NCBI RefSeq assembly: GCF_001620065.1
Contig: NZ_LQGV01000001.1
Coordinates: 744,001 to 808,000 of the forward strand
Direction: 5' to 3'
Source: Microbacterium sp. TNHR37B
GTDB taxonomy: Bacteria > Actinomycetota > Actinomycetes > Actinomycetales > Microbacteriaceae
Length of the DNA stretch: 64,000 nt
This document shows, in pieces, positions 8,324 through 16,520 of the stretch (the stretch's first letter is position 1; each line of letters starts with the position of its first letter). Under the pieces are notes generated by a model, which made no database searches, had not been told where the DNA came from, and worked only from the letters and a program-made list of their open reading frames with translations. A program made the translations under genes and the position numbers.

Positions 8324-9163
8324 TCACACCTCCTGGGGCTGGTGGCGCTGATGATGAACGACGACCTGCTCGATCGTCGGCGCCTCGATCTGGACCGACG
8401 GCCCGAAGGCCGCGGTGTCGGCGGTACGGATGATGCCGTCGAAGGTCTCTCGTCCCCGCCGCAGTCCCCGCACGAGCGGTTCGTTGTCCGGCGTCACATC
8501 GTCGAGCATTCCTCGGACATAGGCGAAGTCGGTCGTGAGCTCGTCCACGGGGCCGGAGTAGACGACCTTCCCCTCGTCCACGAACAGCAGATGATCGGCG
8601 AAGTGCTCCAGGTCGCTCGTGATGTGAGTGGAGAAGAGAAGCGACGCCTCGGATCCCGTCATGTAGTCGCGGAGGACGTCGATGAGGTCCGCCCGCGCCG
8701 ACGGATCCAGTCCGCTCGTCGGCTCATCGAGGATGAGGAGCTCCGGGGCGTCGGCGAGCGCCAGAGCGGTCATCAGGACGCTCCCCTGCCCCCGTGACAG
8801 GTCCTTCACCTTCGCATCGGCAGACAGACCGAACCGTCGACAGAGCCGGTCGAACCGCGCCCCGTCCCAGCCGCCGCGGAACTGCGCGTAGGTCGCGGCA
8901 GCGTCACGGACGCGCCAGTCGGGAAGGACGAAGGGCTGGTCGAACGCGACGCTCACGCGCTCCGGCGGCGGAAGCCGGATGGTCCCCTCGTCTGCATGGA
9001 CGAGACCCACGAGCGTACGCAGAAGGGTCGTCTTGCCCGCGCCGTTGGCGCCGACCACCCCCGTGACGAACCCACGAGGAACAGCGACGTCGATCGGGCC
9101 GACGACGAAGCTTCCGCGTCGCTTGATCAGCCCCGAGACCTCCACCACGTTGTCCACCGTCAT
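8324..9163 (-). CDS. ABC transporter ATP-binding protein
   Basis: Nucleotide-binding subunit of the exporter, 279 residues. Walker A is GANGAGKTTLL, the signature is LSRGQGSVLMTAL (the usual GG of LSGGQ is RG here), and Walker B is ELLILDEPTSGLD, followed by the switch His (FSTHITSD). A C-terminal extension of about 70 residues follows. The start ATG overlaps the regulator's stop codon (TGATG). Only the permease is next to it, so the transporter probably works as an A2B2 complex. Confidence 0.88.
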   Translation of the reverse strand: MTVDNVVEVSGLIKRRGSFVVGPIDVAVPRGFVTGVVGANGAGKTTLLRTLVGLVHADEGTIRLPPPERVSVAFDQPFVLPDWRVRDAAATYAQFRGGWDGARFDRLCRRFGLSADAKVKDLSRGQGSVLMTALALADAPELLILDEPTSGLDPSARADLIDVLRDYMTGSEASLLFSTHITSDLEHFADHLLFVDEGKVVYSGPVDELTTDFAYVRGMLDDVTPDNEPLVRGLRRGRETFDGIIRTADTAAFGPSVQIEAPTIEQVVVHHQRHQPQEV

Positions 9164-9537
9164 CACAGCTCCCACTCCTCCTCGATCATCGTCATCAGTT
9201 CCTCTCGGGACACCCGGCCCGAGGCGCGAGCGCGCGTCACCACCTGGCGGATCCCCGCACGAGCGCGGTCGAGGGCGCCGGCGCGGGCGACGTCGGCGTC
9301 GATCTCGGCGACGAACGACCCCTTTCCCGGCACGTTGACGATCAGCCCCTCGGCGGCCAGCTCGTTGTAGGCGCGCGTCGTGGTGATGAGCGACACGCGC
9401 AACTCCTCGGCAAGCGCACGCAGCGACGGCAGGGGCGATCCAGCGGAGAGCTCGCCCGACATGACCTGTGCCCGCACCTGCTCCACGATCTGTTCGTAGA
9501 GCGGGACGCCGGACGTCGTCGAGACGATCACGCGCAT
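9163..9537 (-). CDS. GntR-family regulator, YtrA subfamily
   Basis: Short GntR regulator, 124 residues. The winged HTH (PLYEQIVEQVRAQVMSGEL, then PSLRALAEELRVSLITTTRAYNELAAEGLI) is followed by a short helical tail and no large effector domain, which defines the YtrA subgroup. ATG 9537 follows AAGGAG by about 6 nt. It is the first gene of an operon with the ABC transporter. It probably represses that operon through the palindrome at 9562-9582, which lies just upstream. Confidence 0.88.
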   Translation of the reverse strand: MRVIVSTTSGVPLYEQIVEQVRAQVMSGELSAGSPLPSLRALAEELRVSLITTTRAYNELAAEGLIVNVPGKGSFVAEIDADVARAGALDRARAGIRQVVTRARASGRVSREELMTMIEEEWEL

Positions 9538-9561
9538 ACCCACTCCTTCATCGCGCCTTAC

Positions 9562-9582
9562 TGTATATACACACTATATACA
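9562..9582. promoter_or_regulatory. 21-bp palindromic operator for the YtrA-type regulator
   Basis: TGTATATA-CACAC-TATATACA is a perfect 8-bp inverted repeat with a 5-nt spacer, an AT-rich island in GC-rich DNA, centred 35 nt upstream of the GntR start. Its TATA-rich arms may also contain the -10 of the operon. YtrA regulators are known to bind palindromes of this type in their own promoters. Confidence 0.75.
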
Positions 9583-9633
9583 CCTACACGACCCCGGTCA
9601 CCCCTGCTTTTCTCCAGCCCATGGGCGACCGCT

Positions 9634-9646
9634 GTGGTCGGACCAC
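9634..9646. promoter_or_regulatory. 13-bp palindrome upstream of the FNT channel gene
   Basis: GTGGTC-G-GACCAC is a perfect inverted repeat that ends 3 nt before a TAGACT -10 box. A protein bound here would cover the promoter spacer, so it is a candidate operator for the FNT channel gene. The binding factor is unknown. Confidence 0.45.
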
Positions 9647-9649
9647 AAG

Positions 9650-9655
9650 TAGACT
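9650..9655 (+). promoter_or_regulatory. -10 box for the FNT channel gene
   Basis: TAGACT lies 38 nt before the ATG at 9694, giving a short leader that contains the ribosome site AAAGGAG (9679-9685). No clear -35 is visible. Confidence 0.4.
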
Positions 9656-9693
9656 CGCCGCAGGCGGTCATCGCCGCGAAAGGAGCGGATGCG

Positions 9694-10566
9694 ATGCTCA
9701 GCATCTCGGAGACCCTCGACGTCCAGGCGGACGCCGCCGTGCACAAGGCCGATGGACTGCGCACTCCCCTGCGCTTCACGCTCTCGGGCATGCTGGCCGG
9801 CGCCTACATCGGGATCGGTGTCGTCCTGATGGTCGCCACGGCCGGACCGCTCCTGGCGGGCGACACAGGCTTCGGCAAGCTCGTCGCGGGGCTGGTGTTC
9901 GGTGTCGCGCTCACGCTCGTGGTGTTCGCCGGCGGCGACCTTGCCACCTCGGCGATGATGGTGCTCCCCCAGGGTGCCCTCATGCGGGCGATCAACCCGT
10001 GGCGCGCGGTGGCGACGCTCCTCGCCACCCTCGCCACGAATCTCCTCGGAGCCCTGGTGTTCGCCGCCCTCATCGTCGTGTCCGGCGTCCTCCACTCCAA
10101 CGCCGCCGCGGGCGACATGGTGCAGAGCATGCTCTCCGCCAAGGCGCACGAGTCGCCCGCAGAACTCCTCGTCCGCGGAATCCTCTGCAACCTGCTCGTC
10201 TGCCTCGCGATCTGGATGTGCGCTCGCGTCCACTCCGAGGCAGCCAAGATCCTGCTCATCTTCGCCGCGATCCTGGCCTTCATCAGCTCGGGCTTCGAAC
10301 ACGTCGTGGCCAACATGACCACCTACGGGATCGGCCTGTTCGGCGGCTACGCCGACACCACATGGATCCTGTTCGCCTCGAACCTCTGGTGGGTGGGCCT
10401 GGGGAACCTCATCGGCGGCGGACTGTTCGTCGGCGTCGCCTACTGGGTCATCGGCGGCTCCCCGCGGTCCGTCGGCGCCGGATCGGCGGCCCCCGCGACA
10501 GCCGATTCCACGGCGGATTCGCAGACCCGTGCCGTCTCAGATACGAAGGCCCCCTCGATAGACTGA
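9694..10566 (+). CDS. Formate/nitrite transporter (FNT) family channel
   Basis: Pentameric anion channel family that moves formate, nitrite or hydrosulfide across the membrane. The 290-residue protein has six hydrophobic helices and family hallmarks: a TPLRFTLSGMLAGAYIGIGVV first helix, GGDLATSAMM in the second-helix/loop region, ARVHSEAAKI, and FISSGFEHVVANM carrying the pore histidine. The C-terminus is a polar tail rich in Ala, Thr and Ser. ATG 9694 has AAAGGAG 8 nt upstream. No nitrite or formate enzyme is adjacent, so the substrate is undetermined. Confidence 0.88.
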   Translation: MLSISETLDVQADAAVHKADGLRTPLRFTLSGMLAGAYIGIGVVLMVATAGPLLAGDTGFGKLVAGLVFGVALTLVVFAGGDLATSAMMVLPQGALMRAINPWRAVATLLATLATNLLGALVFAALIVVSGVLHSNAAAGDMVQSMLSAKAHESPAELLVRGILCNLLVCLAIWMCARVHSEAAKILLIFAAILAFISSGFEHVVANMTTYGIGLFGGYADTTWILFASNLWWVGLGNLIGGGLFVGVAYWVIGGSPRSVGAGSAAPATADSTADSQTRAVSDTKAPSID

Positions 10567-10573
10567 TTCCCCC

Positions 10574-10655
10574 GCGGGAGTGGTGGAATTGGCAGACACG
10601 CAGGATTTAGGTTCCTGTGCTGAAAGGCGTGTGGGTTCAAGTCCCACCTTCCGCA
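10574..10655 (+). tRNA. tRNA-Leu (anticodon UAG)
   Basis: The acceptor stem GCGGGAG pairs with CTTCCGC. The anticodon stem CAGGA/TCCTG encloses TTTAGGT, giving anticodon TAG for CUA codons. A T-arm (GTGGG-TTCAAGT-CCCAC) and a long variable arm typical of class II tRNA are present. The 3' CCA is not encoded. Confidence 0.95.
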
Positions 10656-10720
10656 CGGGACGATGCAATCCGCGTCGTCCGTCATGACCGCCGACCGCAT
10701 GTCCGACCGACGGGACCTCC

Positions 10721-11515
10721 GTGCACTCCATCGCCCTCATTCCCTGGCTCGACCCCACCACGATCATCGAGGCGGCCGGTCCGTGGGCTCTGCTCGTCGT
10801 CTGCTTCATCGTGTTCGCCGAGACCGGGCTGCTCGTCGGGTTCCTCCTGCCCGGCGACACCCTCCTGATCATCTCCGGGCTGCTCACCCACACGAACGAG
10901 ATCTTCGGCGTCAACATCTGGATCGTGTCGCTCCTGATCGCCCTGGCGGCATTCCTCGGCGGAGAGGTCGGCTACTACATCGGGCACAAGGGCGGCCCCG
11001 CCGTGTTCGAGCGCAAGGAGTCCGGGCTGTTCAGCCGCAAGAACGTAGAGCGGACGAACGCCTTCTTCGAGCGGTACGGCGGGCTCACGGTCATCCTCGC
11101 CCGCTTCGTCCCGATCGTGCGTACCTTCGCGCCGGTGGCAGCCGGCGTCGGACACATGCCGTGGAAGCGCTACAGCCTGTACAACTTCATCGGTGCGATG
11201 ATCTGGGGCTTCGGGCTCACCATGGTCGGCTTCCTCGTGGGCTACATCCCGTGGGTCGCCCACCTGGTCACGGAGTACATCGACCTCATCCTGCTCGTCG
11301 CCGTCGGCGGAACGGCGATCTTCACCCTCTGGCACTACTTCTCGGAGCGCCGCAAGGTGCGCAAGGAAGCCGCAGCCGGGGTGGAGCCTCGTGTCGACGC
11401 CCGGGAGGCCGAGGAGCTCGCCCTCGAGCCCGAGGTCTTCGACGACCCGCTCACCCCCGACACCGACGCATCGGCCGAGCACCGGCAGCGCGAGGAGCCC
11501 CGCGCCGACGCCTGA
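10721..11515 (+). CDS. DedA family membrane protein
   Basis: Integral membrane protein of the DedA/VTT superfamily, proposed to act in lipid-carrier or phospholipid flipping across the inner membrane. The 264-residue protein shows the DedA signatures: FAETGLLVGFLLPGDTLL, GGEVGYYIGHKGG and the RFVPIVRTFAPVAAGVGHM amphipathic motif, followed by two helices and an acidic, Ala/Glu-rich tail of about 50 residues. It starts at GTG 10721, about 65 nt after tRNA-Leu, and is convergent with ku. Confidence 0.9.
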   Translation: MHSIALIPWLDPTTIIEAAGPWALLVVCFIVFAETGLLVGFLLPGDTLLIISGLLTHTNEIFGVNIWIVSLLIALAAFLGGEVGYYIGHKGGPAVFERKESGLFSRKNVERTNAFFERYGGLTVILARFVPIVRTFAPVAAGVGHMPWKRYSLYNFIGAMIWGFGLTMVGFLVGYIPWVAHLVTEYIDLILLVAVGGTAIFTLWHYFSERRKVRKEAAAGVEPRVDAREAEELALEPEVFDDPLTPDTDASAEHRQREEPRADA

Positions 11516-11532
11516 GCGAGCGTCCGCTCAGG
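11511..11532. terminator. Hairpin terminator between the DedA gene and ku
   Basis: CCTGAGCG-agcgtc-CGCTCAGG forms an 8-bp stem with a 6-nt loop covering both convergent stop codons. On the plus strand it is followed by CTTCTTCGTCTTCTTC, a T/C-rich run that lies inside the ku coding sequence. It probably ends transcription from the DedA side and perhaps both. Confidence 0.6.
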
Positions 11533-12418
11533 ACGCCTTCTTCGTCTTCTTCGGTGCGGCCTTCTTCTTCGCGGAACCGCCATCACCGGAGCCCGAGCCC
11601 GCAGAGCCCTTGTCGCCCGAGGCACCTCGCGCGGCACGGCTGCGCTCCACACTGGCGCGGAGCGCTTCCATCAGGTCGATGACCTCGCCACCCGAGTCGG
11701 CGCCTTCCGCTTCGCCGAAGGTCTCGCTCGTGTCCAGCGCGTCACCCTTGTCGAGCTTGGCCTCGATCAGCGTCCGCAGCTCGGCCTGGTAGGCGTCGGT
11801 GTACTCTGCCGGATCGAAATCACCGGAGAAGCTCTCCACGAGGGAGGCCGACAGGTCGAGCTCCTTGTCGGAGATCTTCACCTCGGTCTCCAGCGCGGGA
11901 AACGACGCCTCGCGCACTTCGTCGGCCCACAAGAGCGTCTGCAGCACGAGCACGTCTCCTCGCACTCGGAGCGCGGCCAGGCGCGTCTTCTGACGGAGCG
12001 AGAAGCGGACGATCGCCGTCCGGTCGGTCTGCTCCAGCGTCTTGCGCAACAGCACATAGGCCTTCGGCGAGGAGGAGTCGGGCTCCAGGTAGTAAGCACG
12101 GTCGAGGGTGAGCAGGTCGATCTGCTCGGACGGCACGAACTCCACGACCTCGATCTCGCGACTGCGCTCGGCGGGGAGTGACGCGAGGTCCTCCTTGGTC
12201 AGCACCACGGTGCGTTCGCCGTCGTCGTACGCCTTGTCGATGTCGGCGTACGGGACGACCTCGCCGTCGATCTCGCAGATGCGCTGATAGCGGATCCTGC
12301 CGCCGTCGGCCGCGTGCACTTGATGCAACGGCACGTCGTGGTCTTCGGTCGCGGAGTAGACCTTGACCGGCACGTTGACGAGGCCGAACGTCAGGGCGCC
12401 CTTCCAGATGGATCTCAT
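11528..12418 (-). CDS. ku: Ku protein (non-homologous end joining)
   Basis: Homodimeric DNA-end-binding ring protein of bacterial NHEJ that recruits LigD. The 296-residue product begins MRSIWKGALTFGLVNVPVKVYSAT, the canonical Ku N-terminus, includes the Ku core (DIDKAYDDGERTVVLTKEDLASL) and ends in a Lys/Ser-rich tail (AKKKAAPKKTKKAS). Basic tails of this type bind DNA in other bacterial Ku proteins. The frame extends upstream, but ATG 12418 gives the family start. It is divergent from ligD with 60 nt between them. Confidence 0.95.
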   Translation of the reverse strand: MRSIWKGALTFGLVNVPVKVYSATEDHDVPLHQVHAADGGRIRYQRICEIDGEVVPYADIDKAYDDGERTVVLTKEDLASLPAERSREIEVVEFVPSEQIDLLTLDRAYYLEPDSSSPKAYVLLRKTLEQTDRTAIVRFSLRQKTRLAALRVRGDVLVLQTLLWADEVREASFPALETEVKISDKELDLSASLVESFSGDFDPAEYTDAYQAELRTLIEAKLDKGDALDTSETFGEAEGADSGGEVIDLMEALRASVERSRAARGASGDKGSAGSGSGDGGSAKKKAAPKKTKKAS

Positions 12419-12466
12419 CGTCCCAGTAGACACCGAGGGCGCGGGTGGTCGCCAGGGGTTGCCCGT

Positions 12467-12472
12467 TAGCCT
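12467..12472 (+). promoter_or_regulatory. -10 box of ligD (leaderless)
   Basis: TAGCCT followed by 6 nt and the ligD ATG; no ribosome site fits, so the transcript probably begins at or next to the start codon. Confidence 0.5.
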
Positions 12473-12478
12473 TACGCC

Positions 12479-14917
12479 ATGGCAGATGCTCCGCGCCGCG
12501 CCTCCCCGCAGACCGTCGAGGTCGCCGGGCGCCGTCTGCGCGTGAGCAACCTCGACAAGGTCCTCTACCCCGAGACCGGCACCACCAAGGGGGAGGTGAT
12601 CGACTACTACACCCGGATCGCCCCGCTCCTGCTGCCTCACGTGGCCGGGCGTCCGGTCACCCGCAAGCGCTGGCCCGAGGGCGTGGATGCCGCACCGTTC
12701 TTCGCCAAGGCACTCGAGGCCGGTGCCCCGTCCTGGATCCCGAGGCGTCCGATCGCCCACAGCTCGGGCCCGAAGGACTATCCACTGATCGAAGAGACCG
12801 CAGCGCTCGTGTACTTCGCCCAGACCGCGAGCCTGGAACTACATGTGCCGCAGTGGCGATTCACCCCCGACGGCGACCGAGGCCACCCCGACCGGCTCGT
12901 GCTCGACCTCGACCCCGGCCCGGGAGTGGGCCTCGCCGAATGCGCGCAGGTGGCCCGCTGGGCCCGAGCGGTCCTGACCGAACTCGGCATGGACGCGCTC
13001 CCGGTGACCAGCGGCAGCAAAGGCATCCACCTCTACACGCCTCTCGATGGCTCCCGCACGAGCGAGCAGATCTCCACGTTCGCACACGAGCTCGCCCGAG
13101 CGCTGGAAGCAGACCACGGCGATCTCGTCGTGAGTCAAATGAGCAAGGCCGCTCGACCGGGACGAGTGTTCCTCGACTGGAGCCAGAACAACGCCGCGAA
13201 GACGACCATCGCCCCCTACTCGCTCCGCGGTCGCGCCCAGCCGACCGTCGCAGCGCCGCGGACGTGGGCCGAGCTCGACGACGCCGACCTTCGACATCTC
13301 ACCTTCGCCGAGGTGCTCCAGCGCGCCGACGATACGAGCCTCACTCCCCCATCCCAGCCCACACGCGCCGCAGCGAGAACCTCCGACCACGCGCTCGGTC
13401 CGTACCTCGCCAAGCGCTCCGCCGACAAGACACCCGAACCCATGCCGTCCTCCGCAGACGCTGCCACCGATGCGGCCGAGGGCACCGCCTCGCGGTTCGT
13501 CATCCAGGAGCACCACGCCCGTCGCCTGCACTACGACCTGCGTCTGGAACGCGACGGTGTGCTCGTCAGCTGGGCCGTTCCGCGCGGCGTGCCCGAGACC
13601 GGCGCCCAGAACCATCTCGCCGTCATGACGGAGCCCCACCCGATGGAGTACCTCGACTTCCACGGCGAGATCCCGAAGGGACAGTACGGCGCCGGGACGA
13701 TGACCATCTGGGACGTGGGCACCTACACCACCGAGAAGTGGCGCGACGACGAGGTGATCGTCACCCTTCAGGGCCGAGACGCGGGCCCGCTGCGCGAGGC
13801 GCGGCTGGCTCTCATCCGCACCGGCGGGGAGGGCGAGAAGTCGCAGTGGCTGCTGCACCGGATGACCCGGGAGCCGGCCGCCCTGCCCCGCCGCGGACAC
13901 CATCGGCCTTCCGCCTCCCCCACGCGCGGCCGTCCCGCCGCCGACGGGGAGGGGGACGCCGCGATAGCTCCGATGCTCGCGACGGCATCCACTCCGGAGT
14001 CGGCGCGACGGGCCGCCCGTCGCTGGTCAACGCCGTGGGTGGAGTTCAAGTGGGACGGCATCCGGGCGATCGGCTCGTGGGACGGGAGACGCCTGCGGTT
14101 GACCGCGCGGAGCGGCACCGACATCACCGATCGTTACCCGGAGCTGTCCGACGTCGATGCCGGGTTCGGGCCGGTTCCCTGTGTCGTCGACGGAGAGATC
14201 GTCGCCCTCGATGCCTCCGGCCGCCCGAGCTTCAGCCGGCTGCAAAATCGCATGCACCTCGCTTCTCCCGGAGAGATCCGCCGGGAGATGACGCGCACGC
14301 CCGTGCAGTACTTCCTCTTCGACCTGCTCTCCCACGGCGGCACCGATGCCACTCCCCTCCCGCTCGCGCAGCGACGCGAGCTCCTGGAGGCCGTGGCTTC
14401 CGACACGATCGAGGAGATCAGCGTTCCCCCGGTCGTCGACGACCTCGAGGTGGCTCTCGCAACGGCCGAGGAGCTGAACCTCGAAGGCGCGGTGGTCAAA
14501 GACCCCGCATCTCCCTACCGTCCGGGGCAGCGCAGCGAACAGTGGCTCAAGGTGAAACGCACGCACACCCTCGAGGTCGTGATCGGCGGCATTCGACCCG
14601 GAAAGGGGGGACGCACGGGGCAGATCGGCTCACTCCTGGTCGGAATCCCCGGGCCTGACGGCCTCCGCTACGCCGGACGCGTGGGATCGGGGTTCAGCGA
14701 GCGCACGCTGCGCGTCCTGGACGACGCACTCGCACCGCTGCGCTGCGAAGCCGATCCGTTCGTCGGCACTCCGGCCGCCGACGCGGGCGATGCGCTCTGG
14801 GTGCGGCCGCGCCTGGTCGCCGAAGTCGAGTTCGCCGAGCTCACACCCGATGGCGTCCTCCGGCACGCACGATGGCGCGGGCTCAGGTCGGACATCACCG
14901 CCGACGAACTCTCCTGA
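12479..14917 (+). CDS. ligD: Multifunctional DNA ligase LigD (polymerase-phosphoesterase-ligase)
   Basis: NHEJ enzyme that fills, trims and seals ends held by Ku. The 812 residues show three domains in actinobacterial order. The polymerase/primase domain (about 1-290) has the LDLDPGPG metal site and SGSKGIHLY. The 3'-phosphoesterase domain (about 335-450) has FVIQEHHARRLHYDLRLE and HFHGEIPKGQYGAG-like residues (DFHGEIPKGQYGAG). The ATP-dependent ligase domain (about 495-812) has the KWDGIR nucleotidyl-lysine motif. All three active sites look intact. Neighbouring ku confirms the pathway. Confidence 0.95.
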   Translation: MADAPRRASPQTVEVAGRRLRVSNLDKVLYPETGTTKGEVIDYYTRIAPLLLPHVAGRPVTRKRWPEGVDAAPFFAKALEAGAPSWIPRRPIAHSSGPKDYPLIEETAALVYFAQTASLELHVPQWRFTPDGDRGHPDRLVLDLDPGPGVGLAECAQVARWARAVLTELGMDALPVTSGSKGIHLYTPLDGSRTSEQISTFAHELARALEADHGDLVVSQMSKAARPGRVFLDWSQNNAAKTTIAPYSLRGRAQPTVAAPRTWAELDDADLRHLTFAEVLQRADDTSLTPPSQPTRAAARTSDHALGPYLAKRSADKTPEPMPSSADAATDAAEGTASRFVIQEHHARRLHYDLRLERDGVLVSWAVPRGVPETGAQNHLAVMTEPHPMEYLDFHGEIPKGQYGAGTMTIWDVGTYTTEKWRDDEVIVTLQGRDAGPLREARLALIRTGGEGEKSQWLLHRMTREPAALPRRGHHRPSASPTRGRPAADGEGDAAIAPMLATASTPESARRAARRWSTPWVEFKWDGIRAIGSWDGRRLRLTARSGTDITDRYPELSDVDAGFGPVPCVVDGEIVALDASGRPSFSRLQNRMHLASPGEIRREMTRTPVQYFLFDLLSHGGTDATPLPLAQRRELLEAVASDTIEEISVPPVVDDLEVALATAEELNLEGAVVKDPASPYRPGQRSEQWLKVKRTHTLEVVIGGIRPGKGGRTGQIGSLLVGIPGPDGLRYAGRVGSGFSERTLRVLDDALAPLRCEADPFVGTPAADAGDALWVRPRLVAEVEFAELTPDGVLRHARWRGLRSDITADELS

Positions 14918-14922
14918 CCCGG

Positions 14923-15834
14923 TTAGTGGGCGTCGTGCTCGACGTGTCCGACCGTCTCGAACTGGAAGGTGGAGTGCTCGACGTCGAAATGCTCCGCCAG
15001 GCACGTCTGGAGCTCGGCGAGGAGCTGCGTCGTCCGCCCCTCGGAGAGCACCTCGGCAGCGACGACGACATGCGCCGTGAACACGGGCGCCCCACGGGTG
15101 AGCTGCCAGACATGCACGTCGTGCACGGCAGTGACCCCGGGCTTGCTGAGCAGGTGCTCGCGGATCTCGGCGACATCGGTGCCACGCGGAGAGGACTCCC
15201 CCAGCACCGCGAAGACCTCCCGGAGCAGCGTCACGGCCCTCGGCACGATCATGACCGCGATCGTCAGCGACGCCAGCGCATCGGCGGGCATCCACCCGGT
15301 GAGCCAGATCACGCCCGCCGCGAGGATGACCACCACCGAACCGATCAGGTCGCCCATGACCTCGAGGTACGCACCCCGGACGTTGAGGCTCGTCCGTTGC
15401 GCGGCACTCAGCAGCCACATCGAGATGGCGTTCGCGACGAGGCCGGCCGCAGCGACGATGAGCATCACGCCACCGGCCACCTCCACCGCGGACGGGTCGA
15501 TCAGGCGCTGGATCGCTTCGACGACGATCCACGCGCACAGCAGGATCAGGATCACCCCGTTGATCAGGGCCCCGAACACTTCGGCACGCTGGTACCCGTA
15601 GGTGTTCCGGTCGTTCGCGGGCCGTGCGGCGATGATGCTCGCGACAAGGGCCACCACGAGGGCGGACGAGTCTGCGAACATGTGCGCGGCATCGGCTAGC
15701 AACGCGAGCGATCCGCTCCACAGCGCGCCGACGATCTGGACGACCATGACCGTGGCCGTGAGGCTGAGCGAGATCGTCAGCAGCCGGCGGTTGCTCGCCG
15801 AACGAATCCCCGGCGTGGGTGCGTGGTCGTGCAT
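14923..15834 (-). CDS. Cation diffusion facilitator family exporter
   Basis: Proton-coupled exporter of Zn2+ or related divalent metals, 303 residues with six hydrophobic helices and a C-terminal cytoplasmic domain (DVAEIREHLLSKPGVTAVHDVHVWQL). The first metal-site motif is ADAAHMFADSS (HxxxD). In the second helix pair the motif reads YLEVMGDLIGS, with Glu where many zinc CDFs have His, which may change metal preference. His-rich ends (MHDHAP..., HVEHDAH) could bind metal. A TAGCCT box lies 7 nt before the ATG. Confidence 0.9.
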   Translation of the reverse strand: MHDHAPTPGIRSASNRRLLTISLSLTATVMVVQIVGALWSGSLALLADAAHMFADSSALVVALVASIIAARPANDRNTYGYQRAEVFGALINGVILILLCAWIVVEAIQRLIDPSAVEVAGGVMLIVAAAGLVANAISMWLLSAAQRTSLNVRGAYLEVMGDLIGSVVVILAAGVIWLTGWMPADALASLTIAVMIVPRAVTLLREVFAVLGESSPRGTDVAEIREHLLSKPGVTAVHDVHVWQLTRGAPVFTAHVVVAAEVLSEGRTTQLLAELQTCLAEHFDVEHSTFQFETVGHVEHDAH

Positions 15835-15841
15835 GTCTTCG

Positions 15842-15847
15842 AGGCTA
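15842..15847 (-). promoter_or_regulatory. -10 box of the CDF exporter gene (leaderless)
   Basis: TAGCCT on the minus strand, 7 nt before the ATG at 15834. Confidence 0.45.
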
Positions 15848-15873
15848 TTGCCGAAGAGTCGTGATCACGGCCG

Positions 15874-15891
15874 ATTCCCACAGTCGGGAAT
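15874..15891. promoter_or_regulatory. 18-bp inverted repeat between rdgB and the CDF gene
   Basis: ATTCCC-ACAGTC-GGGAAT has 6-bp arms and a 6-nt spacer, 12 nt past the rdgB stop and about 27 nt upstream of the CDF -10 box. It could be a metal-responsive operator for the exporter or a weak terminator for murI-rph-rdgB; no T-run follows. Confidence 0.35.
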
Positions 15892-15902
15892 GAGTGTGAT
15901 TT

Positions 15903-16520
15903 TCAGTCGCCCGATCGCGGCACCCGGGCCAGCAGCGGGCTCAGCTCACGGAAGGCGCGGCCCCGATGGGACGCTGCGTTCTTCTCTTCGGCCGACCACT
16001 CGGCCACTGTCCGTGCCGGCTCGTCCTGACCATCGGGGATGAAGATGGGGTCGTAGCCGAAGCCGCCCGCGCCCGAAGGGGCGCTGGCGAGCCGCCCGGG
16101 CCACACCCCCTCGACCACGTATTCCTCGCCGCCGGGAAGGACGAGCGCGATCACCGACACGAACTGGGCGCCACGGCGCGGGTCGGCGATATCGGACAAC
16201 TGGTCCAGCAGGAGCGACACGTTGGCCGCCGCATCCTTCTGGTGCCCCGCCCAGTACGCCGAGAATGCCCCCGGCGCACCGCCCAGCGCGTCGACACAGA
16301 TCCCGGAATCGTCTGCGAGGGCCGGCAGCCCGGTGTGCGCGCACGCTGCGCGCGCTTTGATCAGCGCGTTCTCCGTGAAGGTGACGCCGTCCTCTACGGG
16401 CTCGGGACCGTCGTAGCCGACCACCTCGATGTCCGGGCGCTCGTCACGCACGATCTGGGCGAACTCTGCCACTTTGTGAGGATTGTGGGTGGCCAGCACG
16501 ATGCGGGTGGCGGCGCTCAT
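15903..16520 (-). CDS. rdgB: XTP/dITP pyrophosphatase (RdgB/HAM1)
   Basis: House-cleaning pyrophosphatase that hydrolyses dITP and XTP to monophosphates and keeps them out of DNA and RNA. The 205-residue protein starts [20 protein letters not shown], the family's THNxxK nucleotide-binding signature, and has the [15 protein letters not shown] catalytic motif and [10 protein letters not shown] near the C-terminus. ATG 16520 overlaps the rph stop (ATGA). It is the third gene of murI-rph-rdgB. Confidence 0.95.
   Translation of the reverse strand: MSAATRIVLATHNPHKVAEFAQIVRDERPDIEVVGYDGPEPVEDGVTFTENALIKARAACAHTGLPALADDSGICVDALGGAPGAFSAYWAGHQKDAAANVSLLLDQLSDIADPRRGAQFVSVIALVLPGGEEYVVEGVWPGRLASAPSGAGGFGYDPIFIPDGQDEPARTVAEWSAEEKNAASHRGRAFRELSPLLARVPRSGD

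Noticed and set aside
6533..8797. 754-residue plus-strand frame opposite tadA and the ABC genes
   Set aside because: The composition (Arg/His/Asp-rich, no hydrophobic core) is typical of an antisense shadow in high-GC DNA.
12445..14658. Long alternative frame inside ligD
   Set aside because: It overlaps all three LigD domains in a different frame and is Arg/Pro-rich with no motif.
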